From Alitta virens (lineage: Eukaryota; Annelida; Polychaeta; Phyllodocida; Nereididae), in NCBI GenBank assembly GCA_932294295.1, contig OW028582.1, positions 36,844,204-36,908,203 of the forward strand: a DNA stretch of 64,000 nucleotides. Direction: 5' to 3'. This document shows, piece after piece, positions 38,246-51,100 of this stretch. Position 1 is the first letter of the stretch; every line of letters begins with the position of its first letter. Below the pieces are notes generated by a model, which saw only the letters and a list, made by a program, of their open reading frames with translations, did not search any database and was not told where the DNA came from. The position numbers were made by a program, and so were the translations under genes.

Positions 38246-41200
38246 ATGAATCAAGAACAGCATGATTATTCATCTGTGAGTCAACAAGAACCAGAAGTTA
38301 GTCAGACTACCGATGAAGTAAGTTCTTTTTATGAAGTCTGAAATTTACAGTGTAGTAATTTCGGATGAATTAGTCACTCAAGTTGCTTATTAATTTGTTA
38401 ATAAACCCATTCATTTGAACCCACATTAAAGACTCAACCATCTATCAATTACCTTTTTCTTTCTCACAAATAAAGTTGTCTTAATTGTAGATTTTTTCAC
38501 ACAGTAAATAAAGTTTTCATTGTATCTATCTATCTATTCTGTATATCTATCTATCTATCTATCTACCTACCTACCTACCTGCCTGCCTGTCTATCTGTCT
38601 GTGTGTCTATCTGTCTGTCTATCTATCTGTCTGTCTATCTATCTATCTGTCTATCTATCTATCTATCTATTTGTCTATCTATCTATCTACCTATCAATCT
38701 ATCTATCTGTCTATCTATTTGTCTATCTATCTATCTATCTATTTGTCTATCTATCTATCTATCTATCTATTTGTCTATCTATCTATCTATCGTTGGAACG
38801 TGTCTCTACATGATTAGCAATATCTAGAAATGCTCATCCGAATTATCCAGTTCTCTCATTCAAATGGAGAGGAAGAACACAATTCAAAAATAAGCTGTGA
38901 AATTGTAATTTTAACTTATTGGTTTATCTTCCAATTTCTAAAAGACTTTTATGCGAGGGCTTGTCGTTCAAATAAATTAAGAATGGTTCCTTCCACGGTT
39001 TGTATCATGCTTTTGGCCCAAAGGTGAAAAGCTAAATTCGTTCGTGCACCAAGGCATAAAAATAAGCCATTATCTGACATTTGCACCTCACATATTCCCC
39101 TTATCGCACATATACCATTGGAATTACGTTTACTTTCCTTATCTCGATCTGCTATTTCCTCTCAAAATGACAGTTATGCAGTTATAATTACATAATCAAT
39201 ATGTTACTTCTCCTTATTAACTTAAATGTAACGAGAAACTAAATGTTATACATTAGATTATATAGTGATCTCGGAGGCCTATACCTGAATATTAGTGACA
39301 TCCAGGCAGTTCATACAAATTATAGATGAAAAGCAACATATTGATTTACATCGTATATGGAAGTGAAAGAGTGCAATAGATAGATAGATAGACGTCGACT
39401 GCAGAACGATGGGCACCACGGAGGTCCACTGAACGTTTCTCCAGCATTGCATGAGCTGTACAATGTTTTGCACTTCTCTTCCATAGGGCCCTCCTGTTAG
39501 TAAAAAGTTAATACACTACCATAAAAAAGTTTATCACATCTTTGATGAGAAAAAATGCAAATGTAGTGCAAATGACACAATAACGCCCCCTTTCCTGGAT
39601 TGATTTATATACTTGAAAACTAACCGACATACACCTAAGATAAAACTCATAACTGTGAAAGAGTATATAAAACTAAATCGACCAATAAAATTCGGATGTA
39701 AATTTACATGTCCTTGAATATTTATAGCCCATAGGACAACAGGTAAGAAAAAACAACTTCCTCACTGTTTTATATCGATGCTTGTACTTGACATCCTCAC
39801 ATAAAATTTGTCCGACAATACTGGTAGTTCATACATTTCCATAGTAATTATTACGGTTACAAATATTCCCACTAAAATTACAGTTTAATCCAAAGGTAGA
39901 CAATTTTTTTTTTAATTTGGTCCTTGCCCTTAATTTGCTTAATCTATTAGTTTAATGCCATATCAACTAGTAAAGTTGGTCATGTCAGTGCCAGGTACAG
40001 GAAAGCTAGACAGGCCTAACTGGAGTGTGTTGCTGAACTAAACTGGAGTGTGCATTGCGCAGAGCCTTGTGCTGGCCACCGGGGTTGAGTTCTTCATCCA
40101 CAGTGTTACCATCCTTGCCACGAGGAGGCCCAGGACTTACAAACGCAGACTGTCCAGTCAACAATCTTAGTTCTAACTCACCTCGATTCAATTATACAGA
40201 AAAAAGGGGTATGCAGCATCTTTCCTAAACTATTTCTTTTCTCTTTCAGAATGACAACAATGGGCCAAAGGAAGTAAACGGTTACTCAATCTCAATTTAT
40301 GATGACAACTCACAAAAAACAAATGGTCACTTCTCACCAGAGGGCGACACTGAACAGGAAGTGGAGCAGGAGGAAAATGGCCAACGTAATAATTAATAAT
40401 TCATAACAGTATAATACCTTATTCATGAAAATCATGCTAATTTATCACATAATAGTTTTATGTACTCTATAAATTAGGGAACTGATTGAATGATGGCGAA
40501 CAGCAACTAATGTTGCAAATTTGGTCTATTTAGCTAAATTATGCATAACAATTTCATCATATATGGCTCTGACAACAATGTATGCTTACTTGCAGTTGCT
40601 TTCTATATAAGTATGGGTGCATGGTTGAGAAACAAAATCTTTGCAATGGATGTTTATGACTATTGCTAAATACCTGACAAATAAACCACAAACTTATTAG
40701 TACTGAGTTACCAATAGCAGATAAAACGTGAAAGTGAAGGTTAAACAAATTTTTGTTTTTGGTTTCTGTTTTCCAAATGTTGAATTTATTGTGTTTATAT
40801 TTTGCAGCATCAAAGAAAGAGCGTTTCATTAACATAGCATCAATCATTGGTCGAATCGTTGGTCTCATAGCAACGCTTTATTTCTTCATCTGCTCATTAG
40901 ATCTGCTAAGCAATGGATTTACTCTGCTTGGAGGTAAAATTGCATTTTGCATCTATGTAAAAATTCGATTAATATTTTTTAAACTTCCCGCCTAACCAGT
41001 GGCTCCCCCATTATTCTGGTGGAAATTCAACTTAACTAGAATAGTTAGGGAAATTAATTTGTAATTAGAAGAAGTAACTCGCTATGACAATAGATGCCTG
41101 AACCCTCAATTGAACATTTGACCTGGAGCAGAAGCTTTTACCTATCTAAGTAAATCTACAAAATGTATCTGAATGTCATGAAATAAATCACAACTCAAAA

Positions 41201-44200
41201 ACAAAAGGGTAACAACCACAGGTGCATGTTGATGAAGATAACTTACAGGCAAACTTTCCACAGCATCATTTTGTACAGCAACACACTAACTTTATTTCCA
41301 TTCTTTTCAGGAAGGGCAGCTGGATCAGCCTTCAATAACCCTCTCCTTAACAACCCCATATGTGGGCTAATGATAGGAGTTGTGTCCACAGCATTTTTAC
41401 AGAGTTCCTCAACATCAACTTCTATAACAATCACCATGGTAGCAGCAGGGTGTAAGTTGATTTAGCATCAATTTTTCAGATTTAAGATGAGATGAACCAG
41501 TCCTTTGTGAAGGAGAATTTGTGCAAATTGAATCAAAGTGCAATCACACAGTCATTGTGAAGTACTCCATGAGAATGATATCAAATGATACTGTAACACT
41601 CTTCAGCAAAAAAAAGGTGGCATATTTAATCCTCATTATCTTTTGTCTATGTCTACACATTTTTATTGGTCAATTAAATTTTTGATATACTTAACTGATC
41701 ACCAATTTAGAGTTATCATAAATTAGAAGCTAGTCATATAACACAACCATGTTAGACTTCAAGGCTAAAAACAATGCAATTCATGATTGAGTGGAATTTT
41801 ATGTAACATCGTGTAACCTGAAAGGTCATTCACACAAGTGCCAGCTACAAATTGAAGAACTAGACAAGCATAAATGAAGTGTTATGCATAGGGAAAGCTA
41901 GACAGGTACAACTGGAGTGAGCATCATGCAGTGCGCCGATGTTGGCCACTGGGTGTGTCTAATGTCTCAATGCTACTGGGTCTGAAGCTAAGTCAGCTTA
42001 TATGATATGATTAGCTGCAATGAGATGATAAGGCTGCTTGGAGTCCACACCATGTTACACATTTACCCCCTATGAGTGGGGTATTTTACTTGCCTCAGAA
42101 TAGACACCGAGTACAAGGCACCTCCAATTTAACGTCTCATGCGATAGACATCCAGCTGCTGGGATGTAGCTCATGAAGAGTGCCTTGGCCAGGGATCGAA
42201 CCTGGGACCTTCAGCAGAGCTGGCCAATGTGGAATTGGCAGATGCCTTAACCATTAGGCCAACCAGCTGCTGTTTGGAGGTCGTCATCTACAGTGTTACA
42301 ACCCTTGCGACAGGAGGCCCGCTGGCCGAGAGCTTTCAAGTGCAGATAAGCTTTGCATATTGCATATGTCATTACAAATTTTATGCATAAAATTGCTCAT
42401 ATAAAAATGTCTAGGGATCCTATTATATAACACCAAGCAACAATGTAAAACTCCATTTGATGCAATCTTCATTCCTGTTCCTAAATTTCAAAGAAAACCA
42501 AATTTCCAACTATTATTTTCGACAATATTGCACATTGAAGATTTATGGGTGAATATCGAAATTAATTTTGCTTCAAAGTATCTTTATCATTGAATTAGGG
42601 TTTCAGAAATTGATGATCAAAGATGTAATATTTAATCATAAAAATGTTGCTTTGGTAAACCCATATTCATGGAGAATCCTATTTGTGTAAGCTGAATCTC
42701 AGCTGTGAGTTTTCATGACAAGTGAACTTTGTGTGACATGTATGGTGGAAATCCTATCTCACATGAGTAATGTATTGCTTGGCACAGTTTTGTTTTGACT
42801 CTATGAGAAAAGTTAAAATGTAAATATAAATCTGGGGTTATAGTCTGTTATCACTCAACCGAATTCATAATCACATCCTTGGCAGGCCAATCTAGAGTCT
42901 TTCTCAACTCCCTGTGGAGTATTCAACCTTGAATGTGGGGTTTAACGCACATATAATGAAAGATTAGTTATAATGAGATCTTAGTCCAGGGACATTTTTT
43001 GCCTATCTATTCAACCAAACTCGCACATAAGCAAATCCGGTTATCACATTTTTTGATAGTCTAGCAACTACAAGCCATGCATGATAAATTCTTAACCTTT
43101 GTAAAATGTATTTCAGTGATGAATGTGTCGACAGCCATTCCAGTCGTCATGGGGGCCAACATTGGAACTTCAGTCACTGGAGTCTTAGTGGCAGTAACTC
43201 AAGCTGGAGACAGAGAAAACTTCAAGTAACTTCTCTTCCTTTCTTTAATTTGTGTGTACATTACAGCCATTTCATAGACTCGGAAACTAAAAGCACGATG
43301 ACGTCATGTGAGTCTTGGACTCTTATTGGTTGAAGGACGGCCAATGAGCGTCCTCGGTTCACATTATAGTATTACGATCTCGGTACACAACTACCTCGCC
43401 TACTAGCACTTGGCTGGTGGGCAGCTGCTCTTTAGCTTACTGTTAGAGTGCAGGAAAGTTGCACACAACATAGTGGAGAATCCGGTCCCCTCTGACCCCA
43501 TGTGTAGGGTAGTTGGTTCGAATCCCATTGGTGGGGTGACGTTGTTGAATAAGAGTGGTCACAACTGTGCAACTTTCCTGCACAGTAAGCTAAAGAGCAG
43601 CTGCCCACCAGCCAAGTGCTAGTAGGCGAGGTAGTTGTGTACCGAGATCGTAATACTATAACATGACATCCTCTGAAGTTCAGCTTCCATTGGTCTATGA
43701 AATTGACTGAAAGAAGGTTATCACTCTATCAAGCCTGGGAAATGCTCAGCTGCCCACAAACACAACAAGTGTGTCTCATCCCAGGTTCGCAATCTGAGTC
43801 CTTGTCCTGGGCACTCGAGTGGTACACTACCTTCTTTTTGTTTTCCTTAAAGACTGATATGAGTGTGGTCACAGAGAAAATATACACAGAGGCGCCACTG
43901 CAATTGAACCACTGTAAGCCTGTCCAGGGTTAGTTTTTCACAATATGACCAGGAGAGGCCAGGTTTCGTGATGAAAACATGAAGGATTTAGTGTTTCATT
44001 ATATATTTAAATACACTAAAGAAGTTCAAAATAATCGTTAAAATGTTTACACGGGAAACATATTTTATTCTTACATTATTTAAAGCTCGCAGAAATATGA
44101 CCTCAGAATTACAACCATCACAATGACATCACTTGCCATGATTTTGACCCAATACAGCAAAGGACACCAATTTTCGCCCAAAACCAACCCTGACATGGTT

Positions 44201-45027
44201 TATAAAACTGTGTCCCCTCTACTTCTCTTCTTTCGTTGTAGTATGACTGAAATCTGTAGCCGATTCTCTTGCTTTTGTACATTCGATCACCCCTACCTTA
44301 TTTTCCAATTAGTGAATTATCTTTAAGACGTACCAGAATACGTTGGATATTTGAATTCGCTTCCATTGGTACAAAATAGAACGCTTTCAAATAACGTTCA
44401 TTCTCAATAAGCAATCTTACTGATGATGTTATTCAAGATAACTAAAGTACAGAAAAGAACGTTTTAATTTGTCTGGGATATGTCTTATTAGTGGGGTGTC
44501 ATGAAGACATACCGAAATACCTTGCACAGTTGCGAAGTCTTACAACATCCACCTCGTGATCATTGACACTGCCGTGACGTCTGGATAATGAAAGTAGAGT
44601 TTCTACCTAAAGTCCATTAGCTCCATTCTTTTTCTCTTAGAATTGAGTACAGTTTACAACAAAGCCTTAGGCAAAAGCTATGTTAAAATACAGTCCAACT
44701 TTGACTTTAAGCCGAACTCATCGACTTGGAAACTAAAAGTCTAGAGGACATCTCACCTCAGCAATCAACCCTCATGCGTCACAAGAACTTGCCTTAGAGG
44801 GCTGCACTTTCCATATCTATACTACCTGTCCTACCTATCCTATCTATATATCTATACTACCTATCTATATATCTATACTATCTATACTATCTATACTATC
44901 TATATATCTGTACTATCTATACTATCTATCTATCTATACTATCTATATATCTATACTATCTATACTATCTATACTATCTATCTATATATACTATCTATAC
45001 TATCTATATATCTATACTATCTATATA

Positions 45028-45106
<79 letters not shown>

Positions 45107-48100
45107 TATCTATACTATCTATACTATATATCAATCAATCAATCAATCTATCATATCTATCTATCTAGCTATCTATCTATCTAGATATCCATCCATCCAT
45201 CCATCCGTGGGTGCACTATCTACCTATCTATCGATCTACCTACCTATCTACCTACCTATCTACCTATCTATCTATCTATCTATCTATCCATGAGTGGGTG
45301 CACTATCTATCTATCTATCTATCTACCTGTCTATCTATCTATCTATCTATCCAGGATGACAATTGAGAGTCCTTATTTCACACGTTTTCTGGATTTAGTT
45401 TCCAAATCGATGTCATCTGCTGTGATAGCACATCAATATTGAGAACAATATCATTGCATTGTTTGTATAATTATCCTTAATCTCAGAAATACACCAATAT
45501 CTCAATGCCACTGCTTAGTCAGCTTACATGACCAACTGCCAGAGGCAAATGTAATGATGATAAAGCTTGGAGTCCACACCATGTTACACATCTACCCAAG
45601 GGTGGGGTCTTTTACTTGCCTCAGGATAGACACCAAGTACAAGGCACCTCCAATTTAACGTCTCATGCGATCGACATCCAGCTGCTGGGATGAAGCTCAT
45701 AAAGAGTGCCCGGGCCGGGGATCGAACCTGGGACCTTCAGCAGAGCTGGCTACTACGCAATTGGCAGAAGCCTTTAACCATTAGGCCAATAGCTGCTAAA
45801 GTTGTGTATTTTTACCACATTTCCTTTGCAATTAAAGCCCGTTTCTACATTAAGATTGATCGACAATGATGTTTGAAAGGAGGGTGGCCTGAATAGAGAT
45901 ATCCCTCTGTCTTTATTTGCAGTGTATATGAAAGGAAAAAGGTGGTTTTGCCGCTGTCTTTTTTAGTAAGAAATCTCATCTTCAAAGGTTCCATTTAAAC
46001 CAATTTATCTATAATCATTCGCACAACTTCAATACAAAAAAGAGCATAGAATCTAAGAAACAAGACACTTTGAAAAATCATTTAGACTTGTAGATAATAT
46101 ATAACAACATGTTAACCTGTAAGGTGACTTATGTCAGTGTTTAGTTGTAGTAGGTACATGCATGGGATAGCTAGACAGGCATAACTGGAGTGTGCATTGC
46201 GCAGAGCCTTGTGTTGGCCACTGGGGTGCGAGGTCTTCACCCACAGTGTTACCACCCTTGCCACGAGGAGGCCCAGGACTTTCAAAGGCGGAATCATTTA
46301 AATTAATAATCGAAGCATGTAATGAGTTGAGATGTTGAGTTATAATCATTTCCTTCCTAGTTGATCAGTGTACCATCAGAGACATTCAATCAAGACTAAT
46401 TATTCATAATAATTATTATAGTGTACTGCAACATGAATTCCCAGTTGTCAGATATATTTAAGGTGGCCCTCAGCCATAGCAACTCTGTGTTCACTCGTAA
46501 CCTTCACTATGCTAGTAACTGATGTGGTCTCAACACTGCTAATCTGGTGAATTTGGATGTAGCGGAATTATCTCACATAGTGAACAGAGACTGTGAGGCC
46601 AATTGCTACACACAAGAAAATACTGTCACATGGACCGCTATTAGAGACTTAGTTCTTGTCTTACAAGGACAGTTGGTTTCAATTATGGAAAGACATGATG
46701 CTTTTCAATTTCTAAATTTTTTATGTACATCTTGATTTATTTAATATTGATATTTCTATAAACTGTTAGATTTAATTTTTCCATAATTTTGTACTATTGA
46801 GGTATGAATAAACATAATATATATATCATCTTTATTATGTACCCAGTGGCACACAGAAAATTGGAAATTTGTTTTAATAACAATATTAAAATTTATTTAC
46901 ACATGATTTTAAAAAGATATAGTTTAATTTACAGAAATTTGATATACGAGTTCATTCACTTCATCAATTGTCAACATGCAATGCATCTCTCTGTCCCTCA
47001 CCAAAAGCAGTTCCTTGAGGGTGTATGTCATACACTGGGCATTAAGAGTTTTACTTCATGCAGTGAGATTTTGCATTGCTATTATTTGGTACATCATAGC
47101 TAGTACCCAGTGCCTGACAACAGTACTCAACATTGCGTTTCCAGTACCGAAGAGTCAATGCTCATGGCATTTTGCATCACATATGCAATCACTGGGACCT
47201 TGTGATTCAGAGCAGAATTAGCAAATCGTAACATTCTTTGCATAAACATGTGTCTGGCACATGACATTCTTGTGAGGCATGCTACTATCACAGTGAGTCA
47301 TATATGGTAATTTCCATATCTGCCGTAACGCTTTTTTCCACACAACGCAAAGTTTTTCGATACTTTTTAAAGTGCTGAAATAATGCACCATAGAATGATG
47401 AGCAATATTTGATGAAAAGCTCTGATTGAATTTCTGGAGACAAATTTCCAAATTTGCAACGGAAGCCATTAAATTTTCTGTAAAACTTGGTAGTAATTCA
47501 ATCAATATCTGTACATCGGATGCCAGCAAATAATCTGTGAATAATAAAAAGTTTGTCCATTTTAAGATTTCTTTGGGTCATAAAAATGGTGAATACGATG
47601 TAAAATTAATTAACACCATCTTTATATATTCAATAATTTAATTCTAAAGGATTCTACTATTCATTATTTGCTGATTTCATATTCAGCTATAACAGGTGTA
47701 GGCCATTACTGGGTGGTCTAGTGGTTAAGGCATTTGCAAGATAACACAAACTCCAAGAGGTAGTGGGTTTGAATCCCACCATGACCCAGAAATAAAACGC
47801 TTTGAAATCTTTCCATATATACATTGCCTTATCAGGAAGTTCCTAACACTGGTTTGAGCTATAAACATCTTGATCAAGCTAACAAGGTTTTGAGCCAATA
47901 AGGGTATACACTTTGGTAACAAACATTCTAAATATAGATTGACCTTAAACCCAGAGTAAACCATCTTGTCCAATCGCTGACAACATCAATTATGGCCCCT
48001 GGAAACGACATGTTAATATTCGCAGAAAATCAAATAAATTATTGGCAAGGTCAGATAAGCAAACATTAGGCGAAGCAATATTCTAAGAAAAAATCTAAAT

Positions 48101-51100
48101 GAACCAATAACAACACAAAATTCTGTAAGTCATGAATTGAGCATTCTGTAAGTCATGAAAATACCCATTACACTGTAAACCCAAATAAGTCTTTCTTGAG
48201 ATGGTACAAGGAATTATATTATTAAGTATCTGGTTGGTGCAACGGTGTCTTTTACAAGGTGCCTATGCTGTAGCAACTTAAAATACCCATCCATGGAGTA
48301 AGTTTGGTAAACACCAAGCCTTATCATCTCATCGTTACATTTGCCTTAGTTGTTGAAAACATACACCGAATAAGCCTGAGGGCAGTAGCACATAGACTTA
48401 CATGTACAGTACAACACGAGCCTCTGGAGAATTCTATTGACTACAAGTGAATATATATATATATATTATATATATATTTGCCTGATGTTCATGATTGGTG
48501 CTTTACGATTTTACAAATACCTTTTGTATTTTAAATATTAAGTCATTGTTGAAACTGATACTGCTGCAGTGTATTGTTGATAATCTAGCACTAATTATGT
48601 CAAGATGATATTGTGATACTGTACATTCATATTAAATTTAAATAGTACTTCTAAAGGCCTACACACCAAAAAAGCAAATAAACTAACTTGCATTAACTTT
48701 TCAGTTCCTGGAGTCCACAATTCTGTTTTCCAGGTCAGATCTTCACATTTTCCAGTGAATTTATTCCTGATTTTCTTCCATTTTCCTATTCCAGACGAGC
48801 ATTCTCTGCTGCAACAGTCCACGACATGTTCAACTGGCTGACGGTGATTATTCTGCTCCCCGTGGAGGTCGCCACTGGTTATTTGGAACACTTGACGTCA
48901 GCCATTGTTAAGACTGCCAACTTAGGAGCAGGCGGCGAGCAGCCGGAATTTCTATCAGTTCTCACTAAACCATTCACTAATCTCATTGTTCAGGTTAGTC
49001 TGACATATCAATCAATCATACAATTAATCAATCAGTCAATCAATCAATCAGCACTTGAATGAATGAATGAATGAATGAATAAGTGAATGAATGCACATTT
49101 TTCAGTCTCATTTGTTAGTAGAACTTCTCGGAGTGGGGTCCTGGGTCGACTTTCATCCTACATCTCATTTTCATGTGGTCCCTGCCTGTCCTAATTAGCT
49201 CATCAGGTGCAGAAATACAGGACGTAGGGTCCTAATCCACCCGCCAAACAGTACTAGTTAGTTAATCCGTCCCAATACTGAACTCACTTCATTTACACAT
49301 TCCAAATATAGACCTTAGTTTCATTGGAACACCAAGCTTTTCCTTTTATCTCCATTCATTCATTCTTTCCTCCACAGACTCAAACTAATGGTTTCATTAA
49401 AAAAGACAAATTAAAGATCAAACAGCCAACCACACAGGAGCTATTTATAGGCCATCAGCAATTTTACAGGTTTTTTTCCTTTTGCTTTAATGTTCTGCAA
49501 TTGAATCCATCAACTTACAAAGATTTTGTTAATGGACTTTTTCCGTACATGATAGACAATCGTCTAGTAGTGGTTTAAGTTACACACGAGCAACTCACCG
49601 CAACAACTGCAATTCTGTCCTCCGCCCCCAGATGGCAGTTGAGGATGGAAGCACTAGAAAAGCCCTCTGGTGTCAGTGCTTACAATTAGGACTACTGCCT
49701 CCAACGGCTTATAAATGAGGATACATGAATAAGACCATATCCTCCTTTATAAGCCATTGGAGGCAGTGGTCCTAATTGTAAGCAATTTATTCTCACATGG
49801 TATATATACATTATAAGCACAAATACCTACACACTTCACTCCTGTTAGAATCACCCTTGTTTCAAAACAGGTCAATAAATGTATGATTGGAATTTGGAAC
49901 CAGTGTTGGCTCTGCTAGCATGTAACTTGGAGGCAGTATAAAGTTATTTTACAGTGTTTGAATTGAAGTCAAATTGTAAATCTGATTCAAAGTTGGTTCA
50001 ACGAAATTAGTAAGGAAGCAATATAGAAATTTTCTCATATTTATTACACAGCATTGGAATTCTGTACGTTCAAAGGCTTACTTCACATTAGAATCTTTTC
50101 AAGCCTCACAAAGGAATGCTTTAGCCTACTTTACACCTAGAAAACTCTTCCCTTTGTCTTTTACAGGTTGACAAAAGTGTCCTTGAAAAAATAGCTGAAG
50201 GAGACCCAGACGCTGACTCAATGAGTCTTCTCAAATATTGGTGTGACTTTGAAATCATCGCAGTCACTCAAGAACCAGGTAACTTAACAATTTGATTGGT
50301 CATTGTTAAATACATCCAGAAAAGTATGCATACATACTGTGTGGACTGTCATTTTCATGAAAGGACTTATTTTATTACAGGGTATCACCTCACGACAGTG
50401 TCGCCAACAAAATTTGTTGGAATCACACCATGTAAGTTCATTAAATTGTTATAAATATATTTTGAGGTCATTAATTGTACAAGGTCACATCATTGACCTC
50501 ACTTATAGAGCTCAAAATACATTATTGTTAAGGACAGTTTATTAAGGTCACCAATTGTTCAGGCTCATAACAATGACCACACTTAAAGAACCATCTATAT
50601 GTTGATTATATCTTTAATATCTTTGCTCTTTCTCTCTTGAAGGTCGTTACATGTTCCATGGCACATCGATGAGTGAACAAGCAGTGGGAGGCTTGGTATT
50701 GATGATCGCTCTGTTCATGTTATTGACTTGCCTTATCATCATGGTAAAAATACTCAAGTCACTTCTGCAAGGTTCAATGGCAAACGTCATCCAGAAGACT
50801 ATCAACGCAAACTTTCCAGGCCGTGCAGCTTGCTTAACGGGATATGTCGCAATTTTAGTCGGCGCAATTGTGACTACGCTCGTTCAGAGTTCTTCCGTTG
50901 TAGCATCAGCTTTAACTCCTCTTGTTGGACTCGGCGTCGTCACGGTTGAACGAGTTTACCCCATGATGCTCGGAGCAAATATCGGAACCACATCCACAGC
51001 TATTTTGGCTTCGTTCGCGGCATCAGCAGCTAAAATCGAAGCATCATTTCAAATCGCACTGTGTCATCTGTTTTTCAATCTGACTGGTATAATCATCTGG

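Larger units (their letters stand above)
38318..40249 (+). other. SLC34 intron 1
   Basis: Donor GTAAGT and acceptor 'ctctttcag'. It holds the CTAT microsatellite at 38521-38791 and a family D repeat near 40005-40165. No other exon is visible. Confidence 0.85.
48994..50166 (+). other. SLC34 intron 6
   Basis: Donor GTTAGT, acceptor 'ttttacag'. It contains short (CAAT)n and (GAAT)n runs near 49012-49075, a partial family B SINE (49127-49244) and a foldback element (49678-49783). An exon-like segment after 'ctccacag' at 49378 is not part of the model. Confidence 0.85.

Noticed and set aside
38520..38827. Long open frames rich in Ser-Ile-Tyr-Leu repeats
   Set aside because: They are translations of a CTAT microsatellite in intron 1 of SLC34.
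47711..47790. tRNA gene
   Set aside because: A and B boxes are clear, but the sequence cannot close a full acceptor stem and runs into a repeated body, so it is a SINE head. The same holds for 8815, 17921, 41961 and 45501.
49378..49490. Exon-like segment after 'ctccacag' in intron 6
   Set aside because: Joining exon 6 directly to exon 7 keeps the reading frame and fits the SLC34 family, and this segment has no family match. It also carries base changes in unit 2.
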